Below are positions 44,939 to 53,733 of a stretch of 60,530 nucleotides of DNA, piece after piece (the stretch's first letter is position 1; each line of letters begins with the position of its first letter). Below the pieces are notes generated by a model. That model did no database searches. It worked only from the letters and a program-made list of their open reading frames with translations, and was not told where the DNA came from. This DNA comes from Gp13-AA77 sp035946575 (GTDB lineage Bacteria; Acidobacteriota; Terriglobia; UBA7540). The position numbers and the translations under genes were made by a program. Location: NCBI GenBank assembly GCA_035946575.1, contig DASYZG010000048.1, positions 1 to 60,530 of the forward strand. The letters are read 5' to 3'.

Positions 44939-46374
44939 CTACGGAATCACGCGGAAGGGCACGTTGCTCGACAGCGTCCCACCCGGCGTGACCACCTGGA
45001 CCGTGCCGGTCGTGGCGCCTGCGGGTACCGTTGTCGTGATCAGCGAGGGCGAAACGACAGCGAATGTCGCGGGCGTACCGTTGAACGTGAGGCTGGTGGT
45101 GCCTGTGAGATTGGTTCCCAGGATCCTGACATGCCTTCCGGCCAGGCCGGAGCTAGGCAACACTTCCACAAACGCTCTCAAGCCCGCATCTAGGACGAAG
45201 AGGGAGCCACAACCACTAATGCCGCAGGCGGTCCATGTCCCGCCGTATGCGGTTGTTCCGTACAGCTTGCCGCTGGTATCTTGAACCAACCCCGCCTCGG
45301 GCGTGTTGCCGCCGTTCGGCGAGGTGAAATTGTGCAACACTGTGAGCTTGCCGCTAAGTGTGATTCGGAAAACCGTGCCGTTGAAAAATCCTGTCGTTGT
45401 ACCGTACAGGTTACCGTCGCTACCCTGGATCAGACCCCCAACTGGGTAAGCGCTGCTCCCCGACGCGAAGCTGTAGAGTGTCGTCAACGAGCCGCTTGGC
45501 GTGATCCTGAAGGCCGTACCGGTGTTGTTGACCCCCCCGCTGATGGTGATTCCGTAGAAGTTTCCGTCGGAGGCCTGAACCAGGTTCCCGGAGGGCCCCG
45601 AACCACGGCACAACCGACAACGGAACAAAAGCTGTAGAGGGTTGTTAGCACTCCTTTGGGGGTCACTTTGAAGAATGTCCCACAACCGTGACCATTTAGA
45701 CATAAGTTGCTCGTCCCGCCTGCCCCAGTGGTTCCGTAGAAGTTCCCGTCCATGCCCTGGACCAGACCGGCGACCGGGTTGGCGCCGTCAGAGAAGTCGA
45801 AATCGTGAAGCGTGGTCAGAGTGCCGTCAGCCGTGATCTCGAAGATCGTGCCACAACCCGCTCCAGGGCAAAGGCCGGGGGTGCCGCCAAAGGCCGTTGT
45901 CCCGTAGAAGTTTCCATCCGAGGCCTCAACCAGGCTGGCGTACGGGTCGCTGCCGTCCGAGCAACTGGCTTGGCTACAGAAGGTATACAGCATACTGAAC
46001 TCACCTGATAGCGTAATTTTGAAGACAGTCCCCCCACTGCGAGCCCCACCCTGTTCCACTGTCCCGTAAAGATTGCCATCGGCAGCCTGGATTACCGCAG
46101 CTGCCGGCGAGAACCCGTCCTGCCCGTCGAAACTGTGGACTGTGGTCAGAACACCGCCAGGACTAATCTTGAAAACCGTTCCATCGCAGTTGGAACCTCC
46201 AATGGACGTTGTACCGTAAAGGTTGCCGTCACCGGCTTGGACGAGCGCCGCAAGCGGATAGCCGCCGTCCGTGCCATTGAAAAATAAGGCTCCGAACGTT
46301 TGTGCCGAGGAGCTAGTGGCAGTTGCCCCGCACAGTACAGCCACGATACAAGCCGTTCTCCGCCAGTTGTGCAT
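44939..46374 (-). pseudogene. Choice-anchor GloVer repeat protein (TIGR03803 type), frameshifted
   Basis: A secreted repeat protein of about 477 residues if the frame is restored. MHNWRRTACIVAVLCGATAT is a signal peptide, followed by at least eight repeats of the form LVQA-DGNLYGTT-GG-GTVFKI-GLTTLYSF. A C-terminal IPT/TIG-like domain ends SNVPFRVIP. The coding switches frame near 45590-45605, in GGAGGGCCCCG: upstream the frame reads SVVGCAVVRG, and the continuing repeat (GNLVQASDGNFYG) is in another frame. Either the gene is broken or the run of G/C holds a sequencing or assembly error. GGGAGGGTCAAC precedes the ATG at 46374. Function is unknown; such proteins are expanded in Acidobacteria. 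Confidence 0.82.
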
Positions 46375-46400
46375 GTTGACCCTCCCTTTTTGAGTCCGGT

Positions 46401-46474
46401 GACGTTCTCCCCTGCAAGGCACCAGGCGTTCACCGGTCAATCCTGTCGATTCCGGCGCGCCAACGGCTTTTGAG
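46401..46474. repeat. 74-bp repeat, right copy (matches 42903-42976)
   Basis: Starts GACGTTCTCCCCTGCAAGGC and ends CCAACGGCTTTTGAG. Located immediately upstream of the frameshifted GloVer gene; it continues on the right as CCCCGGCTCCC rather than as IS110 sequence. Confidence 0.75.
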
Positions 46475-46498
46475 CCCCGGCTCCCTCGCGCCAAGCGG

Positions 46499-47209
46499 GT
46501 GCGGAGACGCAAAGGCGAACTCGCGAAGTGGGTCCCCGGCCCGGCGGCAACAATGAGTTCTGGTGAGCGGCCGGGTGCGGGAGGCTCAAAAGATGTGGTC
46601 GCATTGAACCTGGAATGTGCCACGGAGCCAGTGAGTTGTCCCGCCGAATCCGGGGGCCTGGCCTGGGGGACTAAGCTGGCGGGACTGGCGAAACGTGTCC
46701 TCGCCTTCGCGGGAGTGACGAGCCGGGGGAACATGGAGGAGCAGCCGGACCCCAAGGTCAGCCCGAAGGCGGGAGGATCAGAAGATGTGGCCGCATCGAA
46801 GCTGGAATGTGCCGTGGAATTAGCGAGTTGTCCCGCCGAATTGGGAGGCCCAGCCGGGATCGGCGGAGCCGAGCGGGCGGAACGGGCAAAGTGGGTTCCC
46901 GGTTCCGTGGGCGTGACGAAACTTCGTCAGACGCTGGGGCAGCGGTTGGGGGAACAGATGCGGCTGGTCCCCGAAGAGTCGCTGGATCTCGAGGCGTTGC
47001 TGGATCACGACAGGCCGTTGGACGGTGAGGAGTTGTTGGATTACGACGAGTCGCTGGACAGCGAAGAGCCGCTCGATTATGAGGGAGAGTCTGAGGACCT
47101 CCAGGCCTGGGTGGCGCGCCTGGCTGAAGCGTTCGCCGGGCAGCGAATCGGCAACCTGCCCTATCGGATCTCCGGCGGCGGTGGCCCCGAGGCCAAAACT
47201 GTGCCATGA
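46499..47209 (+). CDS. Doubtful ORF with internal 192-bp-spaced repeat (236 aa)
   Basis: An open frame with two similar blocks of about 83 bases starting at 46577 and 46769 (GCGGGAGG-TCA-AAGATGTGG). The spacing of 192 bases preserves the frame, giving GGSKDVVALNLECA and GGSEDVAASKLECA. The C-terminal 90 residues are Glu/Asp/Leu-rich (SLDLEALLDHDRPLDGEEL). There is no known domain or signal peptide. The repeated blocks resemble non-coding intergenic repeats more than protein domains, so the ORF may be accidental. Confidence 0.3.
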   Translation: MRRRKGELAKWVPGPAATMSSGERPGAGGSKDVVALNLECATEPVSCPAESGGLAWGTKLAGLAKRVLAFAGVTSRGNMEEQPDPKVSPKAGGSEDVAASKLECAVELASCPAELGGPAGIGGAERAERAKWVPGSVGVTKLRQTLGQRLGEQMRLVPEESLDLEALLDHDRPLDGEELLDYDESLDSEEPLDYEGESEDLQAWVARLAEAFAGQRIGNLPYRISGGGGPEAKTVP

Positions 47210-47305
47210 GCACTTCGAGTATTATGGTTACGAGCATCCCGGGACCTCGTCAGCCATCCCTCGGAGACTGACGTACGGCGCGCCTGAGTTCGTAAAACCA
47301 TTTCG

Positions 47306-48754
47306 ATGCGAAGCAACCTAGAGAACGGGGTAGCGATCGCGCCTGCCGATGTGCCCGGCGATTCGCTTCGCCCCATCCCTTCGCCGACCTTTCGACTCGG
47401 ACTCGGGCTCGGCGTGATCCTCTCGACTTTCGCGATCTTCGCCATTTATGCCACTCGCCAGGTCCGCTGGCTCGAAGACTTCCAGACGAACGTGGTGGAG
47501 CGCAATCGACGCGCTTCGCTTCAGCTCCTGCGTCTGCAAAACGACGCTTACCTGCTGGCGGTGTCGCTCCACGATCTCGCCCTCGCTTCAAACGCCTATC
47601 CCATCCGCGATTCGCAGCCGCAATTCACCCGTCTCGAGTCCGACATGCAGGATGCGCTCGAGCGTGAGGGCCAGGTGGCCGTCTCGACGCCCCTCTCGGA
47701 TGCGAAACAGGCACGGCTTGCCATCGCCCTGCAGCAGTTTCGCGCCAGCACCGATCAGGTGTTCAGCCTGGCTGCAGGCGGCGACGACGCGAGAGTCCGC
47801 CAGGCGGCGCGGGCCGAAATGGAACCGAGACGCGTGGAAATCTCCGAGGAAGTTTCCGAGCTGCTGCGGCTGAACGATCAGGCTCAGGACGAGGCGGCGC
47901 AGCGCATCAGCGCCGTCTACAGCGGCGTCAAGCGGGATGTGGTGCTGCTCACCGGACTGCTCTTTCTGCTTGCGCTCGGCACCGGGCTCTACACCTTCGC
48001 CGCCAATCGCAGCACCTTCGAGCGCCTTCAGCACCTGACCGATCAGCTCCGCGCGCAGTCCGAACAGCTTCGCAAGCTCTCCTGGAAGCTGATCGACGTG
48101 CAGGAGGACATGCTCCGCCAGGTATCCCGCGACCTGCACGACGAATTCGGCCAGATCCTGACCGGCATCGGCCTGATGCTGCGGCGCGCCGGCCAGCGTG
48201 CCACGGCGGATGCCGCGCTCGTCGATCAGCTCGAGGAAGTGAAGCACGTGGCCGCGGAGACGCTGCAGAGGATCCGCGAGCAATCCCAGATGTTCCGCCC
48301 GGCGGTGCTCGACGATTTCGGCCTGGAGCAGACGCTGGAATGGCTGGCGGGGGTTTTCGAGAAGCAGTCCGGCACCCCGGTGCACTTCGAATGGAACGGA
48401 GTGGAAAGCGCGCTTCCGGCCGAGGCGTCGATTCACGTCTACCGGGTGGTGCAGGAGGCGCTGAACAACGTCACGCGGCACTCGAAGGCCACGGAGGCCT
48501 GGGTGACGGTCGAGCGCCGCGATCATGAACTGCAGGTCGAAATACGCGATGACGGCACGGGCTTCGATCCCTCCTCGGGCTCCGACGGGCTGGGCTTGAC
48601 GGGCATGCGGGAGCGCGCGCAGCATTTACACGGCATCCTGACGGTCGACTCGCAGACCTCAGCTTCCGGCCACGGGACGGCGGTCCGGCTGCGGGTGCCG
48701 CTGGCTCCGGCGTCACAGGCCCCTTTACGGGCCAGCGCGGAGAAGGTAGTGTAA
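47306..48754 (+). CDS. NarL-type sensor histidine kinase
   Basis: A 482-aa membrane sensor kinase. Transmembrane segments are at about residues 30-48 and 211-231, flanking a 160-residue periplasmic helical sensor region. A linker helix leads to the HisKA_3 box RQVSRDLHDEFGQILTGIG with phospho-acceptor His278. The HATPase_c domain shows VVQEALNNVTRHSKA (N-box), DDGTGFDP and GLGLTGMRERAQHL. It phosphorylates the response regulator encoded 4 bases downstream. The ligand is unknown. No strong ribosome site is visible before the ATG at 47306. Confidence 0.95.
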   Translation: MRSNLENGVAIAPADVPGDSLRPIPSPTFRLGLGLGVILSTFAIFAIYATRQVRWLEDFQTNVVERNRRASLQLLRLQNDAYLLAVSLHDLALASNAYPIRDSQPQFTRLESDMQDALEREGQVAVSTPLSDAKQARLAIALQQFRASTDQVFSLAAGGDDARVRQAARAEMEPRRVEISEEVSELLRLNDQAQDEAAQRISAVYSGVKRDVVLLTGLLFLLALGTGLYTFAANRSTFERLQHLTDQLRAQSEQLRKLSWKLIDVQEDMLRQVSRDLHDEFGQILTGIGLMLRRAGQRATADAALVDQLEEVKHVAAETLQRIREQSQMFRPAVLDDFGLEQTLEWLAGVFEKQSGTPVHFEWNGVESALPAEASIHVYRVVQEALNNVTRHSKATEAWVTVERRDHELQVEIRDDGTGFDPSSGSDGLGLTGMRERAQHLHGILTVDSQTSASGHGTAVRLRVPLAPASQAPLRASAEKVV

Positions 48755-48758
48755 AACC

Positions 48759-49430
48759 ATGGACAGCACGCCAGCCGCCAAGCCAATCAGGGTCTTTCTC
48801 GCTGAAGATCACGCGCTGGTGCGCCAGGGATTCCGCCGTATGCTCGAGGATGACCCGCGCCTCCAGGTCGTCGGCGAGGCCAGCACCGGTGTGGCCGCTG
48901 TGCAACAGTGTGCCAGGCTCAAACCGGACGTGGTCGTGATGGACATCTCCATGCCGGAACTCGGCGGCCTGGAGGCCGCGGCGGAAATTCTCAAGGCCGA
49001 CCCCGATATTCGGGTCCTGATCTTGAGCATGTACTCGAATCCGGCTTACGTGAAGAAGGCTTTCGACATCGGAGCGCGGGGCTACATCCTCAAAGACGCG
49101 CTGGAGGTCGATCTGGCGCAGGCGGTGCTGGCGCTCTCTCGCGGCGAGGCTTACATGAGCGCCGCCATCTCGAATCTGATGATCGAGAATCTGAAAACCG
49201 GCAGCCTGCAGGCGGGCGGCGATGCTTTTGACACTCTGACCCTGCGCGAAAAGGAAGTCCTACAGTTGATCGCCGGTGGAAAATCAAACAAGGAGATCGC
49301 CACCCTGCTCGGCATCAGCCCGAATACTGTGGCCGTGCACCGCGCCCACGTGATGGATCGTCTCGGCATCCACCGGACTGCCGAACTCGTGCTTTACGCG
49401 GTGGAAAAGGGCCTGGTGCAGCCGAAATAA
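48759..49430 (+). CDS. NarL/LuxR-family response regulator
   Basis: A 223-aa DNA-binding response regulator. The receiver domain has the acidic pair Glu16/Asp17 in FLAEDHALVRQGF and phospho-acceptor Asp62 in VVVMDISMPELGG. The C-terminal LuxR helix-turn-helix is FDTLTLREKEVLQLIAGG with NKEIATLLGISPNTVAVHRAHVM. It is cotranscribed with and 4 bases after the kinase gene. Targets are unknown; no obvious palindrome upstream suggests autoregulation. Confidence 0.96.
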   Translation: MDSTPAAKPIRVFLAEDHALVRQGFRRMLEDDPRLQVVGEASTGVAAVQQCARLKPDVVVMDISMPELGGLEAAAEILKADPDIRVLILSMYSNPAYVKKAFDIGARGYILKDALEVDLAQAVLALSRGEAYMSAAISNLMIENLKTGSLQAGGDAFDTLTLREKEVLQLIAGGKSNKEIATLLGISPNTVAVHRAHVMDRLGIHRTAELVLYAVEKGLVQPK

Positions 49431-49466
49431 GACGCGCCGCGTCAGATCAGAATGGTGGTTGGGAAA

Positions 49467-49541
49467 TGGTGGGCGATAGAGGATTCGAACCTCTGACTTC
49501 TACCGTGTGAAGGTAGCACTCTACCGCTGAGTTAATCGCCC
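49467..49541 (-). tRNA. tRNA-Val (anticodon CAC)
   Basis: Leftward from 49541, GGGCGAT pairs with ATCGCCC at 49477-49471. The D-arm is AACTCAGCGGTAGAGT, the anticodon stem CTACC/GGTAG encloses TTCACAC (anticodon CAC), and the T-arm contains GGTTCGAATCC. Discriminator A and an encoded CCA end it at 49467. It is convergent with the response regulator gene. Confidence 0.97.
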
Positions 49542-49605
49542 GGAAACTCGAAGTTAGCAGATTGCGGGCGCGACGTCCAGTTTCCGGCGGCGCCTCGAGG
49601 AATCA

Positions 49606-50592
49606 GTGAGAACTCAGGAAGCGAGCGGCGTCCGTGAAGCGCCTGCTGACGCGGGTGCTTACGCTGAAGCAGTGGCGCGCCTGGATCGTGCTGTGCGCAG
49701 CGTGATCCGGGGCAAGGATGAGGCCGTAAAGCTCGCTATGGTGGCGCTGTTCGCGCGTGGGCATCTGCTGATCGAGGATGTGCCCGGCGTGGGCAAGACT
49801 ACTCTGGCGCGCGCCCTGGCCCGGTCGCTCGACTGCTCCTTCCAGCGCATTCAGTTCACCTCGGACCTGCTGCCCGCCGACGTGATCGGTACCAGCATCT
49901 TCAGCCTGGAGATGCAGCGCTTCGAGTTTCGCCGCGGCCCGATTTTCGCCAACGTCGTCCTCGCCGACGAGATCAATCGCACCACTCCCAAAACCCAGAG
50001 CGCCCTGCTCGAGGCCATGAATGAGAATCAGGTGACGGTGGAGAAGACCACTTATCCGCTGCCCCAGCCCTTTCTGGTGATCGCCACCCAGAATCCCATC
50101 GAGCACCACGGCACTTATCCGCTGCCCGAGAGCCAGTTGGACCGCTTCCTGCTTCGGGTCCGCATGGGTTACCCGAGCGCCGAGAGCGAGCGGGAGATCC
50201 TGGCCAACTCGGCCCGCGATCCGCTCGAGACTCTCGCTCCGGTGATGACCGCCGAGGAAGTGGGCGAAATTCAGCAGGCCGTGCGCGCCGTCGGTGTGGA
50301 CGAGGATCTTGTAGGCTACGCCCTGGCCCTGGTCGAGAGAACGCGCGGGCACGAGTACCTGAGCCTGGGTGTGAGTCCCCGCGGGTCGGTATCGCTGTAT
50401 CGCGCCGCCCAGGCGCTGGCCCTGGTCGAAGGCCGCAGTTACACGGTTCCCGACGATTTCAAGCGCCTGGCTCTGCCGGTGCTCGCGCATCGCACCGTCG
50501 TGAGTTCACGCTACGTCTCCACGCTTAAACAGGCGGAGCAGGCCGAAGCCATCCTGCGCGACATCGTGGAGTCCACCCCGGTCCCGACGTAG
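49606..50592 (+). CDS. MoxR family AAA+ ATPase
   Basis: A 328-aa cytoplasmic ATPase of the MoxR group, chaperone-like factors that help mature metal-containing or stress-response complexes. Walker A is IEDVPGVGKTTLARAL (G61-x-G-K64-T-T), Walker B VVLADEINRTTPKTQSALLEAM and sensor 1 LVIATQNPIEHHGTYPLPESQ. The GTG at 49606 has GAGGAATCA upstream. MoxR genes are usually followed by a DUF58 protein and von Willebrand A proteins; here the next gene is a convergent lipoprotein gene, so this copy stands alone. Confidence 0.95.
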   Translation: MRTQEASGVREAPADAGAYAEAVARLDRAVRSVIRGKDEAVKLAMVALFARGHLLIEDVPGVGKTTLARALARSLDCSFQRIQFTSDLLPADVIGTSIFSLEMQRFEFRRGPIFANVVLADEINRTTPKTQSALLEAMNENQVTVEKTTYPLPQPFLVIATQNPIEHHGTYPLPESQLDRFLLRVRMGYPSAESEREILANSARDPLETLAPVMTAEEVGEIQQAVRAVGVDEDLVGYALALVERTRGHEYLSLGVSPRGSVSLYRAAQALALVEGRSYTVPDDFKRLALPVLAHRTVVSSRYVSTLKQAEQAEAILRDIVESTPVPT

Positions 50593-50637
50593 CCTGGCCC
50601 GCCCCGGAGAGCGAACGGCTGCGCGGCCGCTCCTCGG

Positions 50638-50964
50638 TCAGGATTTGTGCTTGCGCAGCGCCGGCATGAAGGTGCCCGGCGGACCGGTGAGCGAACCATC
50701 GTCGTGAATGGTGAAAACAGTCTTGCCCGCGTCACCCTCGCAGTTCAGATTGAGCTGCGTTCCGTCCACCGTGTAGCTGCAGGAGGCCGTTTGGCCCTCG
50801 AAGCTGAACTGTGCCTTGCCGCCGGACCGCAGTTCCAGCATAAATGCCCCGCTGGCGTCGGAGTAGGTACCCGCAACGCTCGAGCCGCAGGAAGTGAGCA
50901 CAAGGCTCAGGCACGCGATGGCTGCGATGACGATGAACTGTCGCAGGTAGGTTTGTGTCATCAT
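50638..50964 (-). CDS. Small lipoprotein
   Basis: A 108-aa protein with a type II signal peptide: hydrophobic IVIAAIACLSLVLTSC followed by GSSVAGTYSDASG, with the lipobox Cys at about residue 26. The mature part is a small beta-rich domain (MLELRSGGKAQFSFEGQTAS, CSYTVDGTQLNLNC) with two Cys that may form a disulfide, similar in feel to DUF-type lipocalin-like domains, but not assigned. AGAGGAATC precedes two adjacent ATG codons. Confidence 0.82.
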   Translation of the reverse strand: MMTQTYLRQFIVIAAIACLSLVLTSCGSSVAGTYSDASGAFMLELRSGGKAQFSFEGQTASCSYTVDGTQLNLNCEGDAGKTVFTIHDDGSLTGPPGTFMPALRKHKS

Positions 50965-51030
50965 GATTCCTCTTCCGGCGGTCGGGGTTCGCGCGCTATT
51001 CTGCTCGCGCTGCAATGTCAGGTCTGCAAC

Positions 51031-51975
51031 TTACAACTTCGGGCCCTGGCCGTTTTTCGCGGCGGCGTTCAGCTCTTTTGTTTTGCGGGCCGCGTCGCCG
51101 GCCATCAGCGCCTGCTCCGTGCCGTTCAGAATGGCAATCCCCGCGGCGCCGTTCTGCGAGCTGACGGCGAGACTGTGCGCCAGGCCGGGATTCTCGTTGG
51201 CGGGTTGGATGACGGCGCCGACCGTGACGCCGCAATTCATCGAGAGCGAGGTTGAAGCGTCGGGCGACACGTTGATCGAGCATGCGCCCAGGAGTGCCGA
51301 GCCTTGAGCAATCTTGCCTCCGGCCGGATCGTATTCCCACCACAGGTTATTCCCATTCACTTGCGACGGCTCGCCGTACTTGGTGATCAGGGCCTGCTTC
51401 ACGCTCTCGACCGTCGGCAGTTTGTCGGTTGGAAAGTACTCCTCGCGCGCGACCGAGAGCGCTTTTTCCTCTCCGGGCCGTCCCATGGTAGTGACAAAGT
51501 AGCGGACCTGCCCCGGGCGGAGTGGCGCCACGTAAGTATTGGCGCCCCTGCGCATCGAATCGTTCTCCATATCCTGAAGGATCTGCTGGGAAGTCTTGAC
51601 GACGCGCGCTTCGGCGAACTTGGCGTCGAACCCCTGTCGAAGGTGCTGGCCGTAAGTATTGATGTTGTACCCGCGCGAGGTATTCTCGGTGATCACCAGC
51701 ATCGGGTTGTCGCACATGACGAAGTTGGCCGCCTCATCCCACGTCATTCCGGGGCGGACTCCGACCACATCATCCACAGGCGCGCCGGCGGGCCGGTCGG
51801 TCGAGGCCTTGGCGGGACAATGCACATTACCCCGCATTTCCCTGGCGACCTGCTCGGCCCTGGCTGCACCCGACGGGGAAGCCGGCCGTGCGGAGCCTCC
51901 CGTTTTGTCCTTCGACGAACAACCTGCCATCAACAGGATGGCCGACGCGCAGGTGACCCAAACCAGTCGATTCAT
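51031..51975 (-). CDS. Lipoprotein of unknown function
   Basis: A 314-aa lipoprotein: MNRLVWVTCASAILLMAGC with the lipobox at residues 16-19, then a Ser/Ala-rich linker. VVGVRPGMTWDEAANFVMC and YGEPSQVNGNNLWWEYDP loosely resemble BamE/SmpA-OmlA-type GMT-x-DEV motifs. Several Cys suggest periplasmic disulfides. The start at 51975 is supported by GGGAGATCGTG; the frame is open further upstream. It shares orientation with the small lipoprotein gene 66 bases on and with the Ala-rich gene upstream. Confidence 0.82.
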   Translation of the reverse strand: MNRLVWVTCASAILLMAGCSSKDKTGGSARPASPSGAARAEQVAREMRGNVHCPAKASTDRPAGAPVDDVVGVRPGMTWDEAANFVMCDNPMLVITENTSRGYNINTYGQHLRQGFDAKFAEARVVKTSQQILQDMENDSMRRGANTYVAPLRPGQVRYFVTTMGRPGEEKALSVAREEYFPTDKLPTVESVKQALITKYGEPSQVNGNNLWWEYDPAGGKIAQGSALLGACSINVSPDASTSLSMNCGVTVGAVIQPANENPGLAHSLAVSSQNGAAGIAILNGTEQALMAGDAARKTKELNAAAKNGQGPKL

Positions 51976-52108
51976 CACGATCTCCCGGAGCCAGAAAGTA
52001 TGAAACGGAAGAGGGCCCTTCTCACGCCCCGGCAAGGTGGCGTCGTCGCCGGTTTGAGGTTCAGCATGACGCCGCCATCCGCGTTGGAGTCGGTGCCCTC
52101 CGCGAACG

Positions 52109-53353
52109 CTAGTTGCTGGTTGAGGTTGTTGAGGTCGTCGCCGCCTGCTTTTTCTTGGCCGCAGCCTCAGCCGCAGCTTTTCGTCGAGCCTCCGCTTGAG
52201 CGGCCGCTTTCTGCTGAGCCTGCAGTCGCGCCAGGCGGATGGCCTCGGCGCGCTGCGCCGGAGTCATGGCCGCGTTAGGTGTAGTGGCTGCAGCAGTCGG
52301 AGCGCCTGTCGCGGCCGGTGCTGCGGTGGTCGCTGTAGCGGGGACCGCTGCTGCCGTGGGCGCAGTATAAGCGGGCGAAGGTGCCGGGCCAGCGGCCGGG
52401 ACGGCAGCAGGTGCCGCGGCGGTCGCTGCTGGTGAGCACGGATTGCCGCCGGCCGCGGCCGCTGCGGCCGCCGCCTTCTTCTTGCCGAACATCGACCTCA
52501 AGCCCGCTATGGTTGACTGGGCCTGCGAAACCGAAGATTGGGCGCCCGCAGGCAGGTTACCTGCGGCCTGATTGACGGCCGTCAAGCCACCGCTGGGAGG
52601 GCACCCCGCTGCCGTCGCCCCTCCGTTGGGGTAAGTGACGGCGGCTGCCGGAGAGGCGCTTCCGGCCGGCGGCGTCGCCGTCATTCCGCCGGCGGAATAA
52701 GCTCCTCCCGCAGGCGGCGTTGCGGTCAGAGCGCCACCAGCCGGTGCGTATCCCATGCCCGCGGCGGGCCGGGCACCCACGCCGTTCGTCAGGCCCATGA
52801 AGCGCAAGGGGAATTCTGCACCCAGAGTGAACTGACCGCCCTCGAGAGCGTTGGCTTCCCGGACAGTGAAATCGTACTCGAAGGTCTGGCCTACGGCTCC
52901 TCCACTGGGGCGCCAGATGAGCTCGAACAGAGCATCACCCGCTTGGCCGGGCTGAAGCACGAACTTAGGATCGATTTGGTTGTTCACAACCTTTCCGATG
53001 CCGCGCACGGCGTTCGGTCCGGCGTAGCCGTTGATCCCGTAACGGTTGCCCTGATCATCGATAGCCATGCCCGAACCGTCCGTGTAGCCGAGAACCAGCG
53101 GCCGGTTGGTCTTGTTCACAAAATGGACTGTGGTGTCGATGACCTTGAGTCCATTAACCTCACTGGTGCGGAAATCGGTAATCATGGCGGCAAAGTCGTA
53201 GCCCTCGGCGCACATTGGCTGATTGGCGCAGACAGACGGGGCTTGGGCGACGGCCGGTTGCGGCGCCGGGTTCTGAGCGGCTCCTCGGACGGGAACGACC
53301 GCGAGGAATATCACGCAACCGCAAAGGCTCTTCATCGAAAGATTGCTCTTCAT
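52109..53353 (-). CDS. Secreted Ala/Pro-rich protein with beta-domain
   Basis: A 414-aa exported protein. MKSNLSMKSLCGCVIFLAVV followed by VRGAAQ is a signal peptide. Residues 40-190 form a compact domain (MCAEGYDFAAMITDFRTSEV, DTTVHFVNKTNRPLVLGYTD, FELIWRPSGGAVGQTFEYDF) resembling an immunoglobulin-like fold. The rest is low complexity, rich in Ala, Pro, Gly and Thr, ending in a Lys/Ala helix (QQKAAAQAEARRKAAAEAAA) like TolA. No function is known. Confidence 0.75.
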   Translation of the reverse strand: MKSNLSMKSLCGCVIFLAVVPVRGAAQNPAPQPAVAQAPSVCANQPMCAEGYDFAAMITDFRTSEVNGLKVIDTTVHFVNKTNRPLVLGYTDGSGMAIDDQGNRYGINGYAGPNAVRGIGKVVNNQIDPKFVLQPGQAGDALFELIWRPSGGAVGQTFEYDFTVREANALEGGQFTLGAEFPLRFMGLTNGVGARPAAGMGYAPAGGALTATPPAGGAYSAGGMTATPPAGSASPAAAVTYPNGGATAAGCPPSGGLTAVNQAAGNLPAGAQSSVSQAQSTIAGLRSMFGKKKAAAAAAAAGGNPCSPAATAAAPAAVPAAGPAPSPAYTAPTAAAVPATATTAAPAATGAPTAAATTPNAAMTPAQRAEAIRLARLQAQQKAAAQAEARRKAAAEAAAKKKQAATTSTTSTSN

Positions 53354-53733
53354 CGTTGTCTCTCCTTGAGGATTGAAGGCGATTCACGATGTCGGCGCGC
53401 GGGCACCAAATCGTGCCGCGCATGCTAACTGCAGCAAATCGCCTCGTCAATGGGACGAATGTCCAACTAACCAGCTAGTCCCTACATCTCTTTGCACAAC
53501 GCGGCCATTACACCCGAATCTGGCAGCCGCTTGCAGCGGCAGCCCTGGCGCGACACCCGGCGAGCTCAAACGATCCAGCGAATACAGGCGTGGACCATTG
53601 CCCACCTTCGCCCCTGGTGCTAGTATTCGAACGTCCGGCAGGCCGACTGCCGGAGGGAAGTCCAGAAGCTCGCGTTCACTACGCATTGCGCAAAAGCTGG
53701 CGAAAAGCAGTCATCGGGCAGGAAGAAAATTTA
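53354..53733. other. Divergent intergenic region (Ala-rich protein / sigma factor)
   Basis: 380 bases between divergent genes. No reliable gene; a longer reading frame of the sigma factor from 53590 lacks family similarity before the ATG at 53734. No clear promoter consensus was recognised. Confidence 0.4.

Noticed and set aside
47588..48625. 345-aa minus-strand frame opposite the histidine kinase
   Set aside because: Antisense shadow; the kinase boxes are on the plus strand.
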